NCBI GenBank assembly: GCA_037447655.1
Contig: JBBHKE010002184.1
Coordinates: forward strand, 1-64,000
DNA: 64,000 bases
Direction: 5' to 3'
Origin: Zygnema cylindricum
Taxonomy: Eukaryota > Streptophyta > Zygnematophyceae > Zygnematales > Zygnemataceae
How positions within the stretch are numbered: the first letter of the stretch is position 1; every line of letters starts with the position of its first letter. Position numbers and translations under genes: made by a program. The notes beneath the pieces are model-generated. The model saw only the letters and a list, made by a program, of their open reading frames with translations. It did not search any database and had not been told where the DNA came from. Below are positions 12,419 through 21,625 of this stretch, one piece after another.

Positions 12419-12574
12419 ATGAACAGTCGTTTTCCCCCGGTTCTATAAAGCTAATGAAACCACCACCTTGGTGCCCTCTCGATTTTACTGGTCTGAAATT
12501 GTAACTTGTTCCTTCTATATGCTCAACTCCATGTTCAACCTTGTCCACGTGGCCATGCCCAACAAAATTTCAAA

Positions 12575-13081
12575 TTACTTACCTTCCACCACAAGGAAGG
12601 GGAGCTGAATTTGCACGTGTTGGCATGCGTCATCCGAAAATTTGATTTCCACAACTTTATTGATGCCATATACTGGTTGACTCCCACTGCCAACCGTACT
12701 CAGGCATATTTCACTGGGACTGATTTTTGGCATGATTTCCTCGGGCATTTTCTGTAATGCTGAGGTGGTTATGAGGTTAGGGAGTGCTCCGGTATCCACC
12801 AATGCATCTTGATACCCGCCATATCCATTAAGTTTAAAATTACCTGTCCTGTTAAGAATAAGAGCCACCGACAAGGCCTTATAATCTCTATCCGCCATAG
12901 AAGTTTCCGGTTCTATCGACATGAAGACTGTCTTGGGTGGTTCTACCAACGCGACCCTTTCTCTCCTGGTGTGAATCTCTTCCCTTAGTGCGTGAATGAG
13001 GATTTCTTCGGGTAAATTGTGGGAGGAAGCTAGCGTTTTGACGTGGGTCAAGGCGTAGAGCATCAGGTCTCGTACCACCAT
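12575..13081 (-). pseudogene. Retroelement aspartic protease
   Basis: A pepsin-like retroviral protease fold: catalytic motif DALVDTGALPNLI with upstream strand residues, a Gly-rich flap-side segment (STVGSGSQPVYGI), and, beyond the TAA at 12575, an in-frame ILLGM, the usual C-terminal protease signature. It would process the element's polyprotein. The frame runs on through four stop codons into the methyltransferase ORF (156 nt, exactly 52 codons), so protease and MTase were one translated unit. The N-terminal part before residue 80 is helical-looking and unassigned. Confidence 0.8.
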
Positions 13082-13430
13082 GACTGTCGGTTTGGAGGAA
13101 GGAGAGGGTGAGCTTTGGGCGATGAAATAGGTGAGTCCTCATCTTTTGATTTCTCCTTTCCCCCCCCTCCCTGTTTCTTCCTCTTCTGCGTAAGTGTTCC
13201 CTATTGGAGGTGTAATTGGTGGATCGGATGTTGGTCTTTCAGCCAGGTATCGGTCGAACCATTCCTGATCTGTTTCCGTTGCTAAAACATTTTTTTTTTG
13301 TTGTTGTTTCTTGTAACACTCGAACCTGGGAGGAAGTTTCTTTTGAGCTGGAGGAGGCGGATGGGTCGGTTTTAGGCCCAACCTAATGTCACTATTCAGC
13401 AGGACAGCTCGCGGTGTGAAGGATAAAGGA

Positions 13431-14636
13431 CTAATGGCTTTGCGGTTGTGGTCCTTTAATTCCAAGACTTGATGGACGCCCCAACCGTCCACTCACTATC
13501 CCCCAAAACCTTTTTTCGCATAGAGCTCCTATCATCATACTTTCCCAGTATATGAAGCCAGTTCCATTAAAGATTGGTACCCTAAAGGGTGGGCCCATAA
13601 CCTGAAACTCTGAGACCTCCATAAGTCCTCAGAGTGGACAGCTTCCAAGAAGCCTCTAGGATAACCCTGACCCCTTTGTGTTTCAGCAAAAATAACTGCC
13701 ACCCTGGCAGACAAAAACTCTGACCAACTTCACCCCTGTGAAGACAAGACTCCCCTGAGTCGATAGCAAAAAGAATCTCTGAATTTGCTCCCCTGAGCAG
13801 TAAGTTATGGAGGGTCAAAGTTGACCTTTTGTACAGAAGCTCTCTGGGAGAGAGGGTCCTATCTTCTAATTTTTCTAAGTCCTATCTCTCTCACAGACTC
13901 TATCTACTGATGTACGGAGCCAATCAGATTTCAGTTTCGTACACAAAAGTACAGCTGCCAGAGTACTTTATGTACGGCCATTGTACGACATGGCCTAAAT
14001 GTCGACACGTGGTATGTCCGGATTCGCTCCCTTAATCCTCGGAGATGCCGCGATCTAATGTAATTCCGCCACGTGTCATCCGATGTGGCGATGACCACAA
14101 ACCGCCGAAATCCTCTTCCGCGATTTCGGCGTTAATTCCGGCCGTCCGATTAAATTCACATTTAATCGTAGCCGTAATAAATACATGCGCGGTATTTGTT
14201 TCACTAAAGAAACAAATGCGCGGTATTGGTTTCTCATCCGTACCGGAATCCGTACTTTTAGATTTACAGGATATATGTCTCCCGTAATCAGTTAAAATTA
14301 AATGAACTATTCTACGTTTAAATGTTTAAATAATTATACAAACCCTGTATTACGTAATACTACTTCTAGACTTAACGGCTAAGGCTAACGGCTACCGGCA
14401 GTCTGCCGACCGGTAGGTACCAGGATCAAATCCTGTGGCCGGCATATATCCTTTAGTAAATAAAACCCCTAACTAAAATATATTTCTCGTAAACCTTTGG
14501 ATAGCCTAGGTAGCCATGGATCTAGCTCCCTCTCCAATTTCTCAGTGACTCCGACAAGTTTGAGAAGTTGGAGAGAGAAGTAAGAGGTAGACTGCCTCGA
14601 CTTCTTTCTTATTTCTATTCAAACCTAGAAAATACT
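13431..14636 (-). mobile_element. Nested copia-like 5' end (copy B): terminal segment plus start of gag
   Basis: In minus orientation it starts near 14636 (missing the first 14 bp TGTTGATATTTGAG present in the other copies), contains the covarying hairpin at 14404-14444 and a GCGCATTTGTTTC palindrome, and reaches an ATG at 13622 opening a copia-type gag start (PIFNGTGFIYWE, compare PIFDGTNFLYWE in the 43.7-kb element). The frame changes near 13490 and coding similarity fades by 13431. It splits the methyltransferase element between knuckles and protease. No 3' counterpart is seen, so it is truncated. Confidence 0.65.
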
Positions 14637-14756
14637 TTAAAAGACCATTAGTTTCTACATGATGAGCCTTTGGAGGCTCCATATCCCAACCCATGAGGTC
14701 ATCATCATCTCCCCCCAGCGTGGTCTGTTGTTCCAACTCCGCCAGTTTCGTAGCAG

Positions 14757-15182
14757 TTATTGTTTCTGTTTGTGCAGTTTCTGAGCGTGCGTTAGAGGTG
14801 GAGGAGTACAGGCCCTTGATCCTAAGCGGAGAGCGGCCAATTCTCCTGCCATGGCGGACAATTGATTGCTTTGCAATTGGATGATGTGTTCTGGCGTCAT
14901 GTTACTTTGTCCTGGTTCATCTGGAGATCGACGTCCCCAAGGATACAAAAGATGCAATGATAGGGGATTAACTTTTGTTTCCCTCTTGCTTGTGAACAAA
15001 GCATATTGCATCATTTCTTTTGGTACACCATTCTTCCGGAAACATTGCCGCTCCCTATGGCCCATGAACCCACAAGCCTCACATTTTGACCCCTCAGTAG
15101 TGTACTTCCCTCTTAGCTTATTAGAGATTTGTGCATCATCAAATTTAGGAAGTCTGATTTGTCTTAATTGGGATTGAGACAT
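14757..15182 (-). pseudogene. Retroelement nucleocapsid-like segment, second CCHC knuckle
   Basis: ORF of 141 codons starting with ATG at 15182. Knuckle CEACGFMGHRERQC fits C-x2-C-x4-H-x4-C. Preceded by basic residues (NKLRGKYTT) and followed by a Gln/Leu-rich segment with coiled-coil character. Knuckles bind the element RNA during packaging (family knowledge). Overlapping plus-strand ORFs are shadows. Confidence 0.75.
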
Positions 15183-15280
15183 TTTGGAGTTTTCGGAGCG
15201 AGGAGTCTGTTTATAAGTTTCCTTTGTGACCGGCGTACCGGCGTGCGGTCCCCTCCTCCTCCTCCCTGCTTGCGTTCTTG

Positions 15281-15589
15281 TTACTTCTGGGTTCTTTCTG
15301 CTCGTTCTTTCTCAAACTCATTTTGCTTGATAGCGAGTTCCGGGCTGAGCTTACTGGGGCATCGTTTCCACCCATGATCGGTTTGGTTGCAGTTCAGGCA
15401 GTTGTATAGGTAAACTTTTTCATACGCGCTTATTGCAGGTTCGGATCTGGTCTCGGCTTCCTGTTTCCCCTTAAGCTTCCGCAAAGCTTGAAGTTCTGTT
15501 TGTTCCTCTTCGTTAAGAGAGGATTTCCCCGTGAAAATTGCGAAGTTGGCCCGCGCTTTGCCGGCAACAACCTTTTTTTTGGCCCTCAT
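15281..15589 (-). pseudogene. Retroelement gag segment, first CCHC knuckle
   Basis: ORF of 102 codons with knuckle CLNCNQTDHGWKRC (C-x2-C-x4-H-x4-C) near the C terminus and a Lys/Glu/Leu-rich stretch before it. It continues the capsid region at 15614-16280 after a frame change. Confidence 0.7.
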
Positions 15590-15613
15590 TGTTTACAAAA
15601 TGATCATAGAGCT

Positions 15614-16280
15614 TCATCGCAACCAATGAGATTTCCTGCGCCGTGGGATTCTTGTCGTGGATTCCCTGACTGGCACTCCAATTGTTGAGGGCTGCCTGTC
15701 TGTTGGTCCAAACGAATTCCGAACAGCGACATAATATTTCATGGCCATGGCTGGTGTGTCAATGGTAAACAACTTGGTTTTTCTGACAGAGACTCGAGAG
15801 GCGATTGAATAGAGTTTGTGGTGTTTCATTCTTCAAACATCGGAATTCAGTGAATTCTTTGATGGCAGTTTCATTCCTTTCTGTGTAAAGGAGCATCTAG
15901 GCGTCCAGTAGAGCGGTGCAAGGAGTTGGGGGTGCCACCATCCGGGTGGGAGCCTCAACAGCTTGTACGGTCTGCAGATGATTAACATAGGCTTTACCTT
16001 GGGCCTGCAGTTTCATGTCCATAGTGAAGGTAGCACAAACACGGGCTGCTGCGGCGGCAGCTAGGTTGGCGGCGGCCTGAAGGACCTCGTCGTCAAGAGC
16101 CGGATCTGAAATTTTGATGTTAGGAGCCATTAGAGAGGGTTGACGCTCCTTATAGACGGCCAATGCCTCTCCGGCTAGATAGTTTACCATCATAGGGAAA
16201 AGAGTGGTCTCAAAATCCCCTGGGATAGCCCCTCTCCTGTATTTGCAAATTTTGGATTGCGTGAAGGATTTCCACAGCAA
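15614..16280 (-). pseudogene. Retroelement gag capsid-like region
   Basis: Two overlapping frames (16280-15897, 15829-15614) read as one decayed capsid: FPMMVNYLAGEALAVYKE resembles the FP..L.GEAL..Y helix of retrotransposon gag, then an Ala-rich helix, and, after a stop at 15897, EFTEFRCLKNETPQTLFNRL, a typical EF..L.Q...E...Y/F-like gag segment. Assignment to gag is by motif and position. Confidence 0.6.
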
Positions 16281-16604
16281 TTCAAAATCAGAAAAGCGAT
16301 CCCCAAGCTATCTCCCGTAATGATCCTTATGTCCCCCATTTCCTTTTCCTCCTAAGCAAGGTGGGTGAACTGTGGAGAGGCGGGTCTGGTGGGGCTAACA
16401 AACTGAACTGACGAAATGGCTTCGGGATCTGCCCCTTCTATATTTGAACATCTTTCTCCTCCGGGTGTAACAGTTGGGACCCCCCCCCCCCTACCAAGGA
16501 TGGTCTTGCTGTCAAAGGAGGTGTGGAATCTCCTCTAGATCTAGGAGAGTATTGTTCCTCTCTTAGAACTTCCTCCACCGATGGGATGTGGAGGCGAGGC
16601 TTGT

Positions 16605-17261
16605 TCAAAGGCCTTTGTGGGATGGAGGGTGGCAGAGACGGAGACGACTAGGGTTTTTGAAGAAAAGGTGTCTGTCTCCTGGGTAGCCTTCTGGAGGTCC
16701 CGAAGAAGGAGCTCTGGAGCTGGAAGATGGGGATTGTCTGTGAGGAGGTGAGTAGGCGAGGACGTAGTATTTGTATGGTAAAACAGGCGGGTGCGGGGAC
16801 CCACGGATGGCTGCAGCTGGAGAAAAGGATGGCGAAAGAGAGGAGGCGTGAGGTGGTGATAGAGGAGGAGTGGACAGTCCGAGAGAAATGTGTGATTTTT
16901 CGTCTGGTTGTAGTTGCACCGCGGCCTCCACAATGGAAGTTCTCGCAACCGAGACAAGGGTAGGATGCTCAATGGCAACAGTTGCAAAGTTACCGTGTAA
17001 ATTTGCACCCAACCCCTTTTTCGTTAGGCCCTGTTGTCCCTCCCCCTTCCCGCTGAAGAGGAGATTCCCGTCTAGGTCCCGGGTGAGTCCTCTGGGCCTG
17101 TGTGGCACAAGAAGTTGCTTGACTGTGAGGTTGCTCTCTCGGAGAGGATCTTGTTTTATGAAGGGGATCGACGTGTCCACTAAGGATCCCTCCTGCTCTC
17201 TGTCTAGCCTCCCGGATGAGGAGCAATTCCTATTCCTGTGCCTTCTTCCGTTCCTGTTCAA
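16605..17261 (-). pseudogene. Unassigned ORF of the methyltransferase element, Pro/Ser-rich C terminus
   Basis: 218 codons, first half of mixed composition with basic residues, second half rich in Pro, Ser and His. It lies between ORF 17274-18167 and the capsid region, in the same orientation and almost abutting, so it is probably part of a long gag precursor broken by frameshifts. No domain recognised. Confidence 0.4.
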
Positions 17262-17273
17262 GAGCCTCCCAAT

Positions 17274-18167
17274 CTACTGTGACAGGTCCAGCCCTCGCCG
17301 TAGACTCTTTTGAGACCGCAGGATATCCACTAGCTTTTGTTTGCTGGTCACCACACCCGAGAGATCGGCAATCTCTAAGCCTGGTACTTCGGGGTCTGTA
17401 GGTCTCGAACGCCATAACCGTTTGGAAGGTCGAACAATCGGCACTGATGGATACATGGAGCTAGGGGAGAGTGAGGAGGAAGGGAAGTACTGCTCATCTT
17501 TAGGTCGAGGAGCAAATCTACCATTCTTGTCTCGATGATCGAACCGGTGCACTCTTTTCCGTTCTGGTAGCCCCCGTTTACTAGTTCCTTCCCCACTCCG
17601 GGCTCGTGAGGTTGACCTCCCCTTAGATAGTCCACTTGTTGCAGTGTCTAGAGATTTGGTAGGATGGCAGTGCGAAGTTGATGGTATTCCCTGTTGTTCC
17701 CGGACAGAGGTTGAGGAGCCACTCTTTGATGAACTGTTCAATATTTCAACTACTTCTCCCACTGAGCGTACAATCCTGGCTCGGTCTGACTTGGCTACCC
17801 ACTGCACCAACTCTTTCTTAACCTTAAACTCATGAAGATTGTGAAGGGCTAAGATTTCTTCGCGACCTGGTCGGTTAGGATCTGCCAAAATTTTGGGATC
17901 CATGTACATCTTTGCTATTGGAGCCTTAAATCTCGTATGGCGTCCCACTTCGAGAGGGTGACCGGGGATCCCTTCCTTATGTGCTAAGCCCTTCCAACGT
18001 GATTTAGGGGAATATGTCGTTCTCTCCACCTTCTCTGCGGCCCTAAATTTGGCAGCCTCGGACAAAGTTGGGAAATTCTTGGTAGGAAAGACAGGTGGAG
18101 GTGGGGGAGAGGGTTGCCTCCCTGGCTGTTTTGGAAGAGTCTCAAATGTAACAGCCTCAAATATCAT
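17274..18167 (-). pseudogene. First ORF of the methyltransferase element (gag N-terminal region?)
   Basis: 297 codons from ATG at 18167, the longest ORF in the window. N terminus has a Pro run; the middle is Arg/Ser/Lys-rich (GRSTSRARSGEGTSKRG); no cysteine cluster and no membrane segment. Codon reading is uninterrupted, unlike the downstream pieces. As the first frame of the element it could be the matrix/N-terminal gag part or an accessory protein. Not recognised by family. Confidence 0.5.
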
Positions 18168-19240
18168 TCCCTGAAAATACTGCTCTATTTTTAAATTTGA
18201 GGCAAAAAGAATGATGCCTTGTCACCTGGGACTCTTCCTCCTGTGCTATTGCTTCTTGCCTCTCTTGCTCTTCCGGCCTGACACCCGAAAGATCCCTATC
18301 CTAAACTTCTCCTCCTCGGCCTGACACCCGAAAGATCCCTATCCTAAACTTCTCCTCCTCCCATAGCTGACCGGAAAACATGAGCTAAACCCCTTTATGG
18401 AAGTACTCCGCCTTAAGCACCTATCCTCTTTAACCTTAATAGACAGATGGCTTTTTGAGTACTGTGTTGATCCGCCGGAAGCCCACTAAATGCTACACCC
18501 CTAAATGCTATCCAAAGGATGGAAAGGGAATGCTGGTCGTCCAGTCCCACCCACAAGAACTCGGGACAAAAACCAAAGACGACCACAGCAAGGCGCAAAT
18601 AACTCCCACGTAGAAATACAGAAACAATAAATATCGGCTCTTTCAGATTAAACAATATCACCTTGCCCCAGAAAATAGAAATAAAGATATAAATCAATGA
18701 AAATGGTGAAGCAAGCGCACATACCCCGGAGTGCAACGAAGACAAAACTGAGAAGAAAAAACCTCTCCAAATTGCCCCGAAGACTGATATGATTCTCCCT
18801 CAACCCTCGGTTTCGCTGTACAGATCCGACCAGCCTCTTCTAAGTTTGAAATAACGAAAGTCCAAACTGCCCAAAGAGAGGATAGTGCCAACCACCCACC
18901 CAAGCTACGATTTCCACAAAAGTCAATCCAAAACAAAGATTGCAATAGAGTCCACGACACAATGCAACAGTTCTCCAACAGAAAGATTGATTGTATTCTC
19001 TGGGGGTTTTCTCTAGAGACAGTACTGAAACAGCAACCTGTCTTCCTCGACCCCAAGTGCCTTATACCAGCAAAGTTTGTCCTACCGCAAGTGCCAAAGT
19101 CAAAGCAATACCAGAAGCCTATCAACGGCCAAAAATTGTTATCGTACGGAAATAAGACAAAACATGTTGTGCTACACTTAGGGCAAAAAGTTAAGCGACT
19201 AGCTCCGGTTGGATTTGAAGCCAAATGTCCTCCTATGATA
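18168..19240 (-). other. Possible leader/LTR of the methyltransferase element
   Basis: Sits directly upstream of the first ORF. On the minus strand a TG start is available at about 19240 (TGTATCATAGGAGGACATTT), but no primer-binding site or second copy confirms an LTR. Contains a tandem duplication of 43 bp (18274-18316 and 18317-18359). ORFs of 110-176 codons here (one with FCPKCSTTC) show no clear domain. Confidence 0.3.
18274..18359. repeat. 43-bp tandem duplication
   Basis: CGGCCTGACACCCGAAAGAT and its following 23 bases occur twice without visible difference, so the duplication is recent relative to the decay of the surrounding element. Confidence 0.9.
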
Positions 19241-19496
19241 CACTTTTGAGCAACTAAGTCCTAAATTGACGTGAAACGTCTAACTTTGACCCAAAGTTAT
19301 AAATGTGTTGATATTTGAGTATTTTATAGGTTTGTATTAGGATAGAAAAAGAACTGAGGCGGTCTGCCTCTAACTCCCTTTTCCAAGCTCCCATACTTGT
19401 TGTAGTCACTGAAGGCTGGATAGGGAGCTAGAGCCATGGCTGCCTAGGCTCTCTAGAGAAGACAGGGGTAAATTAGGTAGACTTACCAAAAGTTAG

Positions 19497-19539
19497 TTGA
19501 CGGACCCAGGAATTGATCCTGGTACCTACCGTCCGTCAA
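19497..19539 (+). promoter_or_regulatory. Conserved two-part hairpin in copia-like leader (copy A)
   Basis: Outer stem TTGACGGAC/GTCCGTCAA, inner stem CCAGGA/TCCTGG around loop ATTGA, with an unpaired TACCTACC on the 3' side. Copies B (14404-14444) and C (25523-25567) keep the fold. Between A and B two base pairs change on both sides (A-T to C-G twice) and one becomes G-U, in the A orientation. This covariation supports an RNA structure in the element transcript. Read in the other orientation, GGATCAAATCC resembles a Pol III B box, but no cloverleaf forms. Confidence 0.7.
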
Positions 19540-19713
19540 TCCACACTAGCCGTTAGCTCTAGCCGTTATGTCTAGAACAGATGTTACGATATATAGGGTT
19601 TGACAAATATATAAATCGTTAAATGTAGATTAATCCGTTTAACGGCTAAATAGATACTTAGTACATAGAAACAGTTTAATTTAGTACGAAGTACGGAATG
19701 GGGGGCAGAACGG

Positions 19714-19806
19714 ATACCGCGCATTTGTTTCGATAGCGAAACAAATACCGCGCATTTGTTTCGACAGCGAAACAAATACCGCGCATTTGTTTCGATAGCG
19801 AAACAA
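19714..19806. repeat. Three 31-bp tandem units, each a palindrome
   Basis: Unit ATACCGCGCATTTGTTTCGA plus TAGCGAAACAA, starting at 19714, 19745 and 19776 with a partial fourth at 19807. Each contains TTGTTTCG-x3-CGAAACAA. Copy B has about one and a half units and copy C a remnant, so the array expanded in copy A. Not CRISPR: no spacers. Confidence 0.85.
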
Positions 19807-20555
19807 ATACCGCACGTCGAATTTCAGCGGCTAGGATTATAGCCGGTTTTGATCGGACGGCTACGATAAGCGCCGCGATCACGGAAAAGGTACTTTTGGC
19901 GTTTTACGGTCTTTGTCACGTCAGGTGACACGTGGCGTGATAACATTGGACTACGGGAATTCCGGAGATTACAGAAACTAATCCTGATTTGACACGTGTC
20001 GACATTTTGGCCATGTCGTACAATGTCCGTACAGAAAGTACACTGGCACCTGTACTTTTCTGTACGACACAGTAATTTGATTGGTGCCGTACTTCAGTAG
20101 ATAGAGTTTTAGAGAGGGTTTAGGACTTAGAAAATTTTGGGTAGGCAGCTGCCTCTCCCAAAGAGCACCCTGTATAAATGGCAAACTTTGGCCAGCCATA
20201 ACTATCAATTTACTTGACCATTTTCAGTGATTCTTTTTGCTGCGGACTCAGGGGAGTCTAGGCTACCCATGAGTGTAGTCGGTCAGAGTTTTTGTCTGCC
20301 AGGGTGGCTGTATTTCTAAGGGAAAGTCAAAGTGGGTGAATGTGTCCAAATCTCATATTCTAACTTTGCATTCTGTGGTGGAACTGAGCACACAGAAAGT
20401 GTTATTTCACAGGGGTGAATCTATATTGGGGTTTTGACTGTCAAGGGGTCAGTCATTTGGGTTTATATCAACTTGGAGTCCGCACTATCTAGATTAGCTT
20501 CTTTTGGATCTGCATACTCTGAGGGCCAATGGAGGTCTCAGAGTTTCAAAATGCT

Positions 20556-21096
20556 CTACCAGTCTGGTGGACCTGAACTAATATCCCACTGACAACTAAC
20601 AGCAAAATCTACAGATCTATTCCAAAAGTTACGTGGCGTCCCACAATGAACTCCCCACATGGACAGGTGGAAATTGGTCGCATGTAACAGAATGGAAATC
20701 TTTGAAGCGAAATAACTCCGTCGTCCGACCTCCGTTAGGCGCGAACTAAAGTGCGTTTCGCTCAGTTTGGTAAATATAAGGTTTTTGCCTAGCGGGGTGC
20801 CTTACTCCTTTGTACTTTGAGGACCGTACCGGTTCAAAAGGGTTCTGAAGTCCTTGGTGATATAAGGGTGTGCCAGCAACGCACACGAGCTTGATACTTG
20901 TGTTATTGCCCATTTTTCGTACGGCGTAATATTTTCTCGTTGCAAATCCCATTTTCTGGGAAAATAACGGAAAAAAATCAATACTTGAACACATGGGGAC
21001 ACACCCTTAATCAAAGAATTCCCATACTTTTACATTGGTCATTATACGCGTTACGTAGTGAAAAGTAGCGTTTTATTTATTGGAAAATGCTACATA
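20556..21096. other. Spacer, no gene recognised
   Basis: ORFs at 20746-21014 (minus) lack domains. CATTATACGCGTTACGTAGTGAA at about 21041-21062 recurs in altered form at about 27217, marking a further dispersed repeat. Confidence 0.4.
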
Positions 21097-21625
21097 GTTA
21101 GTCAAAGATTTCGCATACTTTTGCATTGGTCAGTCTGAATCGTAGCTGATCAATGATTGGCCCAAGTGAAAACCTATTCAACGGAGCGTTGACTTTGGCA
21201 TGGCTGGTCCAAAGGCAATGATAGATAAATAGGGAAGTCGAAAAGAAAGGAATCATATTTTCCCTTTGGAAAAATTTGTGGAAATTTGTGACTAAACTTG
21301 ATTTTTAGCAAATAATCCCAAAATAGAGTAATGGCATTTTTGCATTGAAGTCTAACCAACTACTTAGTGTTTTGTAATTAAGAGAGGGAATTACCTAAGA
21401 GTGGAGGGCAGTGGAAAGAGACTTTGAAAGAAAGGTTGAGCTAAGAGGGCAAGAGACCAAGCTAAATGTTACGCAAACAAAAAACTTCTTCTTAATAAAA
21501 GTTGATATTTTATGTGAGTGCTTTCTATGTGAATGTATATTTCCCAATTGATGGCATGTATGGTTGAGAGTGAATGTAGTAATGGGATTTTTTGAGAGGT
21601 AGGAAATCGTGTTTTATACGGGTAC
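21097..21625. repeat. Dispersed repeat S, copy 1 (uninterrupted)
   Basis: Aligns along its length with 34445-35755 once the 780-bp insertion there is removed. Landmarks: TTTGCATTGGTCAGTC, GATAAATAGGGAAGT, TTCCCTTTGGAAAA, AAGAGTGGAG, GGGCAAGAGACCAAGCTAA, GTAATGGGATTTT. ATAAATAG at 21225-21232 is the empty counterpart of the hAT-like insertion site. Non-coding. Confidence 0.8.

Larger units (their letters stand above)
11519..18167 (-). mobile_element. Degenerate LTR-type retroelement carrying a C5 DNA methyltransferase
   Basis: Minus-strand order: basic/Ser-rich ORF (18167-17274), Pro/Ser-rich ORF (17261-16605), gag capsid-like segment (16280-15614), two CCHC knuckles (15589-15281 and 15182-14757), a nested copia-like insertion (14636 to about 13431), aspartic protease (13081-12575), C5 methyltransferase (12418-11519). 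Reverse transcriptase, RNase H and integrase are absent, so the element is truncated after the MTase and its superfamily is unresolved. Gag, knuckles and aspartic protease identify it as a retroelement. Several stops and frame changes show that it is dead. C5-MTases inside LTR retrotransposons have, to my memory, been reported from a dinoflagellate and a charophyte alga; I could not check whether this is the same lineage. Confidence 0.8.
19306..20555 (+). mobile_element. Copia-like 5' terminal segment (copy A)
   Basis: Starts TGTTGATATTTGAGTATTTT, a typical copia LTR start, and is alignable with copy B (13431-14636, inverted) and copy C (24560-25702, inverted). Shared landmarks in order: covarying hairpin, palindromic GTTTCG..CGAAAC repeats, CACGTGTCGACAT block, TATA box (TATAAAT at 20173-20179), a CTCAGGGGAGTC block, and ATGGAGGTCTCAGAGTTTCA at about 20531. 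All three copies are 5' ends; the point where an LTR would end and a primer site begin was not found. Confidence 0.65.

Noticed and set aside
14404-14444. tRNA gene (GGATCAAATCC B-box-like T arm with pairing ends)
   Set aside because: The acceptor-like 5' strand is only about 10 nt from the T-arm-like stem; there is no anticodon or D arm. It is a two-part hairpin.
18413-19249. ORFs of 95-176 codons on both strands
   Set aside because: They overlap each other, show no domain beyond a chance-looking FCPKCSTTC, and lie where a leader or LTR of the methyltransferase element is expected.
19714-19806. CRISPR-like array
   Set aside because: The 31-bp units are contiguous with no spacers, in a plant retroelement segment.
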